Shown here piece by piece: positions 26,781-34,337 of a stretch of 64,000 nt of DNA. A model generated the notes under the pieces. That model ran no database searches, was not told the DNA's origin, and saw only the letters and a program-made list of their open reading frames with translations. The translations under genes were made by a program, and so were the position numbers. The number at the start of each line of letters is the position of its first letter. Within the stretch, counting starts at the first letter, position 1. The DNA lies in NCBI GenBank assembly GCA_964569795.1, contig CAZMVB010000018.1:1-64000 (forward strand), read 5' to 3'. This DNA is from JAHJDS01 sp964569795. GTDB taxonomy: Bacteria > Desulfobacterota > Desulfarculia > Desulfarculales > JAHJDS01.

Positions 26781-28019
26781 TTACCGATCGACGCTGACCT
26801 TTCGGGTCAGGTCGAAAATGGGGTAAACGTCCTTGGGCCGGGGCCGGTAGGTGAGCCTCAGCCGGAGGACGATCTCGGCCACGCCCGGCGGTGGCCGGAA
26901 CTGGAACCGCTCGACCTTGGGGGCGAACGGCTGGAGGCTGGTGTCGCGGATCAGCCCCAGCTTGCGGGTCGGCCCCTCGGTCATGGTCTTGCCCCGGCCG
27001 TCCGTGGACTGGGGCATGAACACCCGGGTGGCGGTGAAGATCGTTCGGCCGTCGGTCGTCTGGGCGGTCACCTCCAGGACCACTCGGTTCTTGGAGGGTC
27101 AGCCGTCGGGCAGGCGGTGCCCGGCCCGGCTGGTGATTCTCGCCTCGACCGCCACCAGGGGATAGGGTGCCCCCGGGGTCAGCACCTGGGACCGATAGGC
27201 CAGGACCCGGACGCCCAGACGGACCGACTTTCTCAGCCGGGCCGAGACCGAGGCCGGCCGGGTGAAGTTGGGTGGCCACGAGTGATCGCCCCGGGGCATG
27301 TGGCAGTCCTGGCAGGTCCGCGTCCCGCCCGAGGGGATGTAGGCGTGCAAATACGAGCCGTACAGGGTGGCGCACTGGATTGGGGGGGTGAATTCCAGGT
27401 TCGGTCCCTGGCCGTGGCACTGGCCGCACTGGACCGGGTCCTTGAGGATCGGACTCTTGACGATTCGCTTGAAGATCGGGTGTTCGTGCTCGCCCAGGTT
27501 TTGGTTACCGTAGATCACCCCGGGCCTGGGGCGGGTGTGGACCACGGCCAGATCGTGGTGACAGACGACGCAGGTGATGCCCAGCTTTCTGAGGGTGGTC
27601 TTGTCCTTGTTCTTGAAGGCCCGGGCGATCTCGACGATCACCTCCCGGGAGGCGTTCTTGACGTGGGGCAGGTGACACTTGAAGCAGGGATAAGTCTTGT
27701 GGGTCACCCGGGCTGGATCGGTCACCGGGACGTGCTTGGCGATGAACAGATCGCCCTTGTACCCGATCAGCGGCGTGGCGTGCTGGGATTTCGCCCACTG
27801 GGCGTAGATCTTGGCGTGGCACGGTTTGCAGGACGACGGGTCGTAGCGCCGGATGAACTCGGCCAGGGTCCTGGCCGGGGACGGCCCCTGGGGCCCGGGG
27901 CCGAAGGCGTCGATCTGATAGACCGGGGGCTCCGAGGCCCCGCTCAGGGACGCGGCGGCCGCCACCACCACGAGCATGGCCCCGACCGCCACCGCGAATT
28001 TCAAGTGATGACCGGACAT
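26781..28019 (-). CDS. five-heme c-type cytochrome with in-frame TGA (probable selenocysteine)
   Basis: If the single TGA at 27101-27099 is read as selenocysteine (residue 307) the product is 412 residues. There is an N-terminal signal/anchor (LKFAVAVGAMLVVVAAAA). Five CxxCH heme sites follow: C64/67, C112/115, C150/153, C198/201 and C236/239. The C-terminal beta-rich part crosses the TGA within GHRLPDG-U-PSKNRVVLEV. After the TGA the same frame stays open for 105 codons with strong GC3 and a coherent sequence up to 9 bp before arsC. Two mutually exclusive hairpins lie just 3' of the TGA. A nonsense mutation or sequencing error is the alternative. In the cluster it may pass electrons for arsenic redox chemistry; this is inference. 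Confidence 0.72.
27064..27097 (-). promoter_or_regulatory. candidate SECIS-like hairpins downstream of the in-frame TGA
   Basis: Reading the minus strand, CCTCCA (27097-27092) pairs with TGGAGG (27076-27071), with an inner ACC/GGT stem and a GAGT loop. Alternatively GTGGTC (27083-27078) pairs with GACCGC (27069-27064) around an 8-nt loop, which puts the loop 21 nt after the TGA. Bacterial SECIS elements sit in this interval; which hairpin forms, if any, cannot be told by eye. Confidence 0.4.
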
Positions 28020-28079
28020 GTTGACCTCACCAACCAGGTCCGGACCCGATCCGCCTGGTCAGACGATCACCCTCGGGCA

Positions 28080-28316
28080 TTAGCCCGCCAGCCAGGCCTT
28101 GACCTCGTCCAGGTCGGGCACCCGGCCGACGACCTTGACCTCGTCGTCGATGACCACCGCCGGCGTGCCGAACACGCCGAACTTGGCGATGTCCATGGCG
28201 TTCCTGACCTTTTCGATCCTCGCCTCGACCCCGGTCTCGCCGACTGCCCGGCGGACGATCTCCTCGGTCCGCTCGCAATTCTTGCAACCCGGTCCCAGCA
28301 CTTTTATGTCTTTCAT
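28080..28316 (-). CDS. thioredoxin-like redox-active disulfide protein (CxxC, Thioredoxin_3 type)
   Basis: This 78-residue protein has a thioredoxin-like fold: VLGPGCKNCERTEEIV with active-site C11 and C14, then FGVFGTPAVVIDDEVKVVGRVP with the cis-Pro. It matches the small 'redox-active disulfide protein 2' family frequently encoded with arsenic permeases. The ATG at 28316 is chosen because GGAG lies 7 nt upstream; upstream codons in the same frame look non-coding. It could reduce ArsC or handle thiols for the permease at 29696. Confidence 0.85.
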   Translation of the reverse strand: MKDIKVLGPGCKNCERTEEIVRRAVGETGVEARIEKVRNAMDIAKFGVFGTPAVVIDDEVKVVGRVPDLDEVKAWLAG

Positions 28317-28403
28317 CAGACATCTCCGTGTCGATTTCTCCAACCAAGGCGGGGGTGGGCCCGCCACGCACATTTTAAAATATTCGACCCGGGCCGGCGG
28401 CGC

Positions 28404-28436
28404 GGCCGACCCGCCTTTTTGGCGGGCGGGTCGGCC
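28404..28436. terminator. strong hairpin between MFS gene and thioredoxin-like gene
   Basis: The 12-bp perfect stem GGCCGACCCGCC / GGCGGGTCGGCC has a 9-nt loop. No T-run follows on the minus strand, so it may stabilise the 3' end of the upstream transcript or attenuate rather than terminate. Confidence 0.4.
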
Positions 28437-28457
28437 CCGCAACTCCCCGGGGCCGGA

Positions 28458-29648
28458 TCATTCCGCCACCTCGATGGCCAGTTCGTTGTCCTCGATCACG
28501 TGGTGTCGGATCAAGGAGAAGCTCAGCACCCAGGTCAGCAGCAACGCGGCACCATAGGTGTAAAACAGGTCGGTCAGGTTCCAATGGGCGATCAGGGTGC
28601 CGCCCAGGGCGGTGCCCACCCCGCCGCCTCCCATGAAGCAGAAGGCCACCAGGGACATGGCCGAGCCGCGGGCCTTCTGGGCGAACTCGGTGGCCCGGGT
28701 GAGCAGGGTGGAATGGGTGAAGATGAAGCCGAAGCCCAGCAAGGCCACCCCTCCCAGAAGCGAACCCAGCCACCCGCCCAGACCGGCCAGCAGCAGATCG
28801 GCGGCCGTGGCCGACAACAGCCCCAGGGTGAGCAGGTGGCGAGGCCCCATGACCTGGGCCAGCCTGCCGGTCAGCCGGCCGCCGACGACCGTGGCCAGGC
28901 CAAAGGCGGTCATGATCAGGCCGATGTACAGGTAGTTGAAGTGATAGAGATGTTCGATGTAGGCCCCCAAATAGGAAAAGCTGCCGACGATGAACACGCC
29001 CTCCAGGAAGACCAGGAGGTAGGTGCCTAGGCTTCTTCGGTCGGACAGCAGCCGGCCATGGGGGGCCAGAAATTTGGCCTGGGGGTTCTTGTTCGACGGC
29101 AAGAGGCGATAGGCCTTGATCAGGGCCAGGGTGGGGATGACCGACAGGAGGCCGTACAACACGAACACCCCGCGCCAACTCAGGAAATAGGCCGTGACCC
29201 CGCCGATGGCCATGCTCAGACCCTGCCCCAAAAAGGACAGGCCCATGAAGGAGCCGATGGCGCCCTGGCGCTCTGACACGGGAAACAGGTCGCCGATCAG
29301 GGCCAGGGAAATGGGCATCACCGAGGCGGCGAAGGCCCCGGTCAAGGCCCGGTAGAGGCCCAGGTCCGCCAGCCCCAGGCCCAAGGAGCAGGCCGCCGTG
29401 GCCAGGGTGAAGGCGATCATGGACCAGGTGACGACCTGCTTTTTGCCGTAGCGGTCGGCCAGGGGCCCGTACAACAGTTGTAAGAGTCCGAAGGGGACCA
29501 TGTAGGCCGTGATCAACAGACCCGCGCTGGAGATGTCGATGCCCAGGTCCTTGGCGATGGCCGGCAGGATGGGCGAGACGACCCAGTTGTCCGCCATGAC
29601 CACAAAACCGGCCAGGCCCAGCAGTCCGACAATACCTTTGTTTTTCAT
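28458..29648 (-). CDS. major facilitator superfamily transporter
   Basis: This is a 396-residue, 12-helix MFS protein. The loop 2-3 signature is present as GPLADRYGKKQVV, and motif C-like Gly-rich segments occur in TM5 (LGLGLADLGLYRAL). A second loop signature, GGRLTGRLAQVMG, occurs in the C-terminal half. It resembles drug/H+ antiporters. ArsJ, an MFS exporter of arsenylated phosphoglycerate, normally comes with a GAPDH gene, which is absent here, so that role is not supported. The substrate is unknown. It is cotranscribed 47 bp after the permease gene. Confidence 0.85.
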   Translation of the reverse strand: MKNKGIVGLLGLAGFVVMADNWVVSPILPAIAKDLGIDISSAGLLITAYMVPFGLLQLLYGPLADRYGKKQVVTWSMIAFTLATAACSLGLGLADLGLYRALTGAFAASVMPISLALIGDLFPVSERQGAIGSFMGLSFLGQGLSMAIGGVTAYFLSWRGVFVLYGLLSVIPTLALIKAYRLLPSNKNPQAKFLAPHGRLLSDRRSLGTYLLVFLEGVFIVGSFSYLGAYIEHLYHFNYLYIGLIMTAFGLATVVGGRLTGRLAQVMGPRHLLTLGLLSATAADLLLAGLGGWLGSLLGGVALLGFGFIFTHSTLLTRATEFAQKARGSAMSLVAFCFMGGGGVGTALGGTLIAHWNLTDLFYTYGAALLLTWVLSFSLIRHHVIEDNELAIEVAE

Positions 29649-29695
29649 ATCGTTCCTCGCGGATTCACGCGGTTAAGCGTGGTTGACGCCCGTGT

Positions 29696-30928
29696 TCAAG
29701 CGAAAAACGCCCCGTAAAACCACCCGGCCAGGGTGGACAGGACCACGATGATGGTCACGAAGGCGGCCGTCTTCTTGACCCCCATCACCGAGCCGATGAC
29801 GATCATGTTCGGCAGGGACAACGCCGGTCCGGCCAGGAGCAGACTCAGGGCCGGACCCTGGCCCATGCCCGCCCCGGTCAGGCCCTGGAGGATGGGCACC
29901 TCGGTCAGGGTGGCGAAGTACATCAAGGCCCCGCTGACCGAGGCCAGCAGATTGGCCCCCAGCGAGTTGCCGCCCACCAGCGAGGCGATGTACTCGCCCG
30001 GGATCAAGGCCTCATGCCCGGGCCGGCCCAGCAGGAACCCGGCCACCAGGACCCCGGCGAACAGGAGGGGCATGATCTGCTTGGTGAATCCCCAGGTCGA
30101 GCCCACCCAGGTTTTTAGTTCAGTCCGGCTGAACCAGCGCCACAGCATCAGGGCCAGCACGATCAGCATCGCCCCGGTCAGGGGCCACTTGAGGCTGAAG
30201 ATCAGGGCCCACAGGCCGTGACCGCCGGGGGCGGCCAGGGACAACACGCCCATTCCCCTGACCGCCGACCAGAAGCCCCCGGCCTCGCTGGCCGGCCGGG
30301 CCCAGGCGGCGAAGATCAGGATCAGGACCAGGACCAGCAAGAACAAAAAATCCTGCCACAGCCGCCGGGTCGGGCCGGCCTGGTCCGGCAGATGAATCTG
30401 CCCGGCCGTGCGCCTGGCGTCGTCTTTTCGAAATATGAACGCCATGAGCAGGCCGGTGATGACCGCGAACAGGACCGCGCCGACGGCCCGGGCCAGCCCC
30501 AGTTTCCAGCCCAGGACCCGGGCGGTGAGGATGATGGCCAGGACGTTGATCGCCGGGCCCGAGTACAGGAAGGCCGTGGCCGGACCGATCCCCGCCCCCC
30601 GGGTGTAGATCCCGGCGAACAGGGGCAACACCGTGCAAGAGCACACCGCCAGGACCGAACCCGAGACGCTGGCCACGGAATAGCTCAGGACCTTGCCGGC
30701 CTTGGCCCCGAAGTATTTCAGGACCGAGGCCTGACTGATAAAGGTCCCGATGGCCCCGGCGATGAAAAAGGCCGGCACCAGGCAGAACAGGACGTGCTGC
30801 CGGGCGTACTCCCGGGTCATGAGCAGGGCCTCGGTCACGCTCCGGGTGAGCAGGGGCGAGCCCCACTTTACGAAAAAAGCCGCCAGGAAGACCCCGACCA
30901 GGAGGCCCAGTTTTTGGTATTCCTTCAT
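29696..30928 (-). CDS. UPF0718/ArsP-like permease (SO_0444 type)
   Basis: This 410-residue polytopic permease of the PF03773 type carries AVCSCTVLPLFAGIYTRGAG with the C96-x-C98 pair, and SGPAINVLAIILTARVLG, both typical of the YraQ/ArsP group. A cytosolic loop (about 168-195) divides two halves. Some members export trivalent methylated arsenicals (ArsP); others are linked to metal or thiol chemistry. Its start overlaps arsR by 4 bp, so it is tightly coupled to the arsenic regulator. The exact substrate is not known. Confidence 0.8.
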   Translation of the reverse strand: MKEYQKLGLLVGVFLAAFFVKWGSPLLTRSVTEALLMTREYARQHVLFCLVPAFFIAGAIGTFISQASVLKYFGAKAGKVLSYSVASVSGSVLAVCSCTVLPLFAGIYTRGAGIGPATAFLYSGPAINVLAIILTARVLGWKLGLARAVGAVLFAVITGLLMAFIFRKDDARRTAGQIHLPDQAGPTRRLWQDFLFLLVLVLILIFAAWARPASEAGGFWSAVRGMGVLSLAAPGGHGLWALIFSLKWPLTGAMLIVLALMLWRWFSRTELKTWVGSTWGFTKQIMPLLFAGVLVAGFLLGRPGHEALIPGEYIASLVGGNSLGANLLASVSGALMYFATLTEVPILQGLTGAGMGQGPALSLLLAGPALSLPNMIVIGSVMGVKKTAAFVTIIVVLSTLAGWFYGAFFA

Positions 30929-31251
30929 CCGGAAATGGCCCGCTGCTGGTGCTGGCTGCTGGCGCGCAGGACCTCCAGGGCGCAGTCAAAGAAGTCGGTC
31001 ACGCAGGGCGTTTCCAGGTGATAGAGGACCAGGTTGCCCTGTTTGCGGGCCGAGACGATGCCCACGCCCTTGAGCACGGACAGATGGCGGGACACGGTGG
31101 ACACGTCCGAGCCGATCATCTCGGTCAACTGGCCGACGCTCTGGTCCTCCCCGGCCAGGGCATCGACGATCATCAGTCGGGACCAGTGGGCCAGGGCCTT
31201 GGCCACCTCGGCCTTGTACTGGTACTGCTCCTTGGTGGCGAGTCGGATCAT
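30925..31251 (-). CDS. arsR: ArsR/SmtB family metalloregulator
   Basis: This 108-residue winged-helix repressor has an HTH at about 37-60 (SVGQLTEMIGSDVSTVSRHLSVL) and a beta-wing with SARKQGNLVLYHL. It has no CVC pair in the recognition helix. Two cysteines near the C-terminus (C83, C90 in PCVTDFFDC) are candidate As(III) ligands, as in other ArsR with alternative site positions. It is the first gene of the arsenic cluster and overlaps the next start by 4 bp. An inverted repeat covers the -10 box of its promoter, implying autorepression. Confidence 0.9.
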   Translation of the reverse strand: MIRLATKEQYQYKAEVAKALAHWSRLMIVDALAGEDQSVGQLTEMIGSDVSTVSRHLSVLKGVGIVSARKQGNLVLYHLETPCVTDFFDCALEVLRASSQHQQRAISG

Positions 31252-31311
31252 GGTGTCACCTCATTTTTCGCCAGGCCGCCAGGCCAACGACCGTCCGAGA
31301 CAGTTCTTTGT

Positions 31312-31349
31312 CTATTTGGCAATATAGCCAAATAGCGGAGCGATGTCAA
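31312..31349 (-). promoter_or_regulatory. arsR promoter with ArsR operator over the -10 box
   Basis: Minus-strand TTGACA (31349-31344) and TATATT (31326-31321) are 17 bp apart. The -10 hexamer is exactly the loop of a perfect inverted repeat, CTATTTGGC (31312-31320) and GCCAAATAG (31327-31335). Binding of an ArsR dimer there would block polymerase. The leader to the arsR start is about 60 nt. Confidence 0.8.
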
Positions 31350-31378
31350 GGCCGCATCTTAAAAAAGGGAAGGGGTGG

Positions 31379-31401
31379 CCCGGACAGCCTGGCTGTCCGG
31401 G
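31379..31401. repeat. perfect hairpin CCCGGACAGCC-T-GGCTGTCCGGG
   Basis: An 11-bp stem with a one-base centre lies at the left edge of the palindromic intergenic element. Its core GACAGC/GCTGTC resembles the GGCTGTCC core of the inverted motifs further right. Confidence 0.6.
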
Positions 31402-31443
31402 TCCTAAAACGACAACAGGGCGGTAGCAGCAGCATTGGAAAAC

Positions 31444-31802
31444 AGGGACTGTCTCCTATTTTTTTTAAAGCACCTGGCGAGAGAGGGGAACTGGCCGAAA
31501 AATAGGTGGCTGTCCCTATTTTCCTCACCGTTGAGCAGATTTTTTCAAGGAATGGGTTGTAAGGCGGGGCCGAGCCTCGCCGAGAGGATCCTAATCTTTT
31601 ATTGAAGGGCCTAACCCACTCGGCCGCACCTCTTGTGCCTGCGGCACCCAGACAGCAAAGCTGTCTGGGCCACCCTAGAGGACCAATGAAATCGGACCAA
31701 TAAAATCCATCGGAAGGAAAAAAGGGACAGCCACCTATTTTTCATCCCGTCCGTACCAACATGGAATCTGCTGACAAAAATAGGAGGCAGTCCCTATTTT
31801 CC
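31444..31802. repeat. nested palindromic (REP-like) intergenic element
   Basis: The outer arms GGGACTGTCTCCTATTTTT (31446-31464) and AAAAATAGGAGGCAGTCCC (about 31776-31794) are inverted with one mismatch. The inner arms AATAGGTGGCTGTCCCT (31501-31517) and AGGGACAGCCACCTATT (about 31723-31740) are perfectly inverted. At the centre CCCAGACAGC-AAA-GCTGTCTGGG (31647-31669) forms a 10-bp hairpin. No coding sequence is credible between arsR and htpX. The motif resembles the short palindromes mobilised by REP-associated tyrosine transposases; none is in the window. Confidence 0.65.
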
Positions 31803-31918
31803 TCGGTGAATCGAAGCGCAGGGGCCGACGTAGTGGCCCCGGCAAGCGCGGACGACTAGGTAACCCCCGGTAAAGCGTTGGTCGCGAATTAAAAGGCGCC
31901 CACTGGCGCCCGGCCGGC

Positions 31919-32818
31919 TTATGCCACCTGCCGCAGGCGCTCGATCCGCTCCTCCAGGGGCGGGTGGGAGGCGAACAGTCGCATCCAACCACCGCCGCCG
32001 GCTATTTTGAGGGTGTTCATCGCCCGGGCCGAGGTGTCCACCAGCTCGGTGGTCTCCCGCAGCGACTCCAGGGCGTGGATCATGTTGTCCTTGCCCGCTT
32101 TTTGGGCCCCGCCGGCGTCGGCCCCGAACTCGCGGTGCCGCGAGTAGGCCATGACCACCAGGCTCCCCAAAATGGCCAGGAAGATCTCCATGATGATCGA
32201 CACGATGAAATAGGTGATCATCGGAAAGGGCGAGCCCTCCTCATCGCCCCGGGCGGCCATGGCCACCAGGTAGGCGATCACCCGGGACAGAAACACGACA
32301 AAGGTGTTGACCACTCCCTGGAGCAGGGTCATGGTCACCATGTCCCCGTTCTGGATATGGGACACCTCGTGGGCCAGGACGCCGGTCACGGCCCGCTCGT
32401 CCAGCCGGGACAGCAGGCCGCTGGACACGGCCACCAGGGACCGGCTCCGGGTCGGTCCGGTGGCAAAGGCGTTGACCTCCTCGGACTCATACACCCCGAC
32501 CTGGGGCATGACCGGCAGTCCCGCCCGGCGGCAGAGTTCATAAACCCGTTCCACCAGCCGGCGCTCGCCCGGGTCATGGGTCTGGGGGTCGATCACGCTC
32601 ACGCCCAGGGCCCACCGGGCCATGATCCGGCTGATGGCCAGGGACAAAAAGGCCCCGCCAAAGCCGATCACCGCGGCAAAGACCAGCAAGAACTGCCACT
32701 TCATTCCGGACTGGGTCAAGAACCGATCCAGGCCCAGAATTTTCGTGAAAAAGAGGATTGTCAGCAGGATCAGGACGTTGGTCAAGACCAGTAACAAGAC
32801 ACGCTTGGCCATGGCCAT
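31919..32818 (-). CDS. htpX: membrane zinc protease HtpX
   Basis: This 299-residue M48 metalloprotease has two N-terminal transmembrane helices (LLLVLTNVLILLTILFF and LLVFAAVIGFGGAFLSL). The zinc motif is HEVSH (150-154), with the third ligand region EFGADAGGAQ, and further hydrophobic segments follow. A second ATG two codons in is an alternative start. HtpX degrades misfolded inner-membrane proteins. It is a stand-alone gene with about 220 bp upstream. Confidence 0.92.
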   Translation of the reverse strand: MAMAKRVLLLVLTNVLILLTILFFTKILGLDRFLTQSGMKWQFLLVFAAVIGFGGAFLSLAISRIMARWALGVSVIDPQTHDPGERRLVERVYELCRRAGLPVMPQVGVYESEEVNAFATGPTRSRSLVAVSSGLLSRLDERAVTGVLAHEVSHIQNGDMVTMTLLQGVVNTFVVFLSRVIAYLVAMAARGDEEGSPFPMITYFIVSIIMEIFLAILGSLVVMAYSRHREFGADAGGAQKAGKDNMIHALESLRETTELVDTSARAMNTLKIAGGGGWMRLFASHPPLEERIERLRQVA

Positions 32819-33043
32819 ACTCCCTCAAAATAGACGTTACGGTGTACCCGGTCCAGGACCGGCCCGGGCGGTTTTCGGTCGCGACAGGAGATCGCAGGCA
32901 CAAGGTATTTCCGGGTGAGCGAATTTCAAGGACCAGACCTCATAAAAACGGCAAACGGGTGCCGAACCTCATGTCCGGCGATACAGTTCTGCCCTTCACC
33001 GGGGGATTTGGTGGTATTAATGTGAATCGACGGGAGGTGGATC

Positions 33044-33565
33044 ATGGCGGAAATGAGGATCAGGCAAGCGACTGTTGACGACGCGGCCCGGCTGGCCGCC
33101 GTGATCCGCGAGTCCTTTCAGGACGTGGCCCAGCGGTTCGAGCTGACCGCTGACAACGCCCCGACCCATCCCGCCAACTGCCAGACCGACTGGGTCGAGA
33201 AGGCCATGGCCAAGGGGGTCCGCTACTACGCCTTGGAGCTCGACGGCGAGACGGTCGGCTGCGTGGCCCTGGAGCGGGCCGGTCCCAAGGCCCATTTCCC
33301 GGAGCGGCAGACCGGTCCCCGAGTATGTTATCTGGAGCGGCTGTCCGTCCTGCCGCCCTTTCGCCGCCAGGGGCTGGGGGCCACCCTGGTGCATCACGCC
33401 CTGGCCGAGGCCCGGGGCTGGGGAGCCAACCGGGTCGAGATCGCGATCATCGCCGCCCAGGATGAACTGCAGGCCTGGTACGAGGGATTCGGCTTCAGTC
33501 TGATCAACACCAAGAATTTCCACCGCCTGCCCTTTACCGTGGCCTTCCTGGGCCTGGACCTGTGA
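33044..33565 (+). CDS. GNAT family N-acetyltransferase
   Basis: This 173-residue protein has an N-terminal RIRQATVDDAARLAAVIRESF and the acetyl-CoA pyrophosphate loop FRRQGLGATLV (about 106-116). It continues with NRVEIAIIAAQDELQAWYEGFGF. A strong GGGAGGTGG ribosome-binding site precedes the ATG. The acceptor is unknown. It lies immediately left of repeat array 1: only 5 bp separate its stop from the first palindrome. Confidence 0.85.
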   Translation: MAEMRIRQATVDDAARLAAVIRESFQDVAQRFELTADNAPTHPANCQTDWVEKAMAKGVRYYALELDGETVGCVALERAGPKAHFPERQTGPRVCYLERLSVLPPFRRQGLGATLVHHALAEARGWGANRVEIAIIAAQDELQAWYEGFGFSLINTKNFHRLPFTVAFLGLDL

Positions 33566-33570
33566 ATCGG

Positions 33571-33742
33571 CGGCCGGCCCCTGGTACGAAGTCCCCGCCG
33601 GGCGGCCAAGCCATTGGCCTGCTTTGGAAACGGGCCCGGTCGGCCAGATCATAATTGAAATCTGGCCGGCCGCGCCGGCGAGGCCTTGATTTTGTAAGCC
33701 GGTCTCCTGCCGCCCGGCCATCTAGGCCCTGCCTGGCCGGCC
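33571..33742. repeat. structured palindromic repeat, array 1 copy 1
   Basis: The copy runs from CGGCCGGCC to GGCCGGCC with nested arms: outer GGCCGGCC, middle CCGGGCGGCC/GGCCGCCCGG-type, inner GGCCAGAT (33642-33649) / ATCTGGCC (33660-33667). In the other copies the inner arm is GGCCCGAT/ATCGGGCC, so this copy carries a paired, compensatory change. A spacer with CATTTTTTCCCTTG (about 33765-33780) leads to the next copy. Confidence 0.8.
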
Positions 33743-33792
33743 ACCTCCCGGGCACGGCGGGGAGACATTTTTTCCCTTGAAATATTACCTAG

Positions 33793-33962
33793 CGGCCGGC
33801 CTGGATACGACCTACCCGCCGGGCGGCCAAACCATCGGCGTGCTTTGGAAACGGGCCCGGCTGGCCCGATCCCGTTTAAATCGGGCCGGCCGCGCCAACC
33901 AGGCCGTATTAATGGAAGCCAGGTCCCGGCCGCCCGGCCATCTAGGCCCTGCCTGGCCGGCC
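33793..33962. repeat. structured palindromic repeat, array 1 copy 2
   Basis: The same nested arms as copy 1 begin about 222 bp downstream, with inner arm GGCCCGATC / GATTTAAA-type loop / ATCGGGCC. It is followed by the array-1 spacer, which is cut by the assembly gap at 33984. Confidence 0.8.
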
Positions 33963-33983
33963 ACCTCCCGGGCACGGCGGGGA

Positions 33984-34083
33984 NNNNNNNNNNNNNNNNN
34001 NNNNNNNNNNNNNNNNNNNNNNNNNNNNNNNNNNNNNNNNNNNNNNNNNNNNNNNNNNNNNNNNNNNNNNNNNNNNNNNNNNN
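33984..34083. other. assembly gap (100 N) inside tandem repeat array 1
   Basis: Exactly 100 N. The left contig ends CGGCGGGGA and the right begins GACATTTTTT. Joined, they reproduce the copy1-copy2 junction exactly, so the break lies at one defined point in the unit and the copy number is unresolved. Confidence 0.95.
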
Positions 34084-34112
34084 GACATTTTTTCCCTTGA
34101 AATATTACCTAG

Positions 34113-34282
34113 CGGCCGGCCTGGGTACGCCATGCCCGCCGGGCGGCCAAACCATCGGCGTGCTTTGGAAACGGGCCCGGCCGGCCCGATCCCGTTTAAA
34201 TCGGGCCGGCCGCGCCAACTAGGCCGTATTAATGGAAGCCAGGTCCCGGCCGCCCGGCCATTCAGGCTTTTAAAGGCCGGCC
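34113..34282. repeat. structured palindromic repeat, array 1 copy 3
   Basis: Nearly identical to copy 2 through the inner stem; the 3' end diverges (TTCAGGCTTTTAAAGGCCGG) before the closing GGCCGGCC. It ends 55 bp from the VOC gene stop. Confidence 0.8.
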
Positions 34283-34337
34283 GCCTCCCTCGGCTGTCAA
34301 AGGATGGCTAGTCTGGACCTGCCGGCTCACAACCGAG

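Noticed and set aside
26781..27083. Separate small gene with GTG start downstream of the cytochrome
   Set aside because: It is in the same frame as the cytochrome, has no Shine-Dalgarno sequence, and completes the cytochrome C-terminus; it is better read as one interrupted gene.
28458..29648. ArsJ function for the MFS protein
   Set aside because: ArsJ works with a GAPDH encoded next to it; no GAPDH gene is present in the cluster.
31308..31992. Small open frames between arsR and htpX
   Set aside because: They span the palindromic element, lack ribosome-binding sites and have no recognisable protein features.
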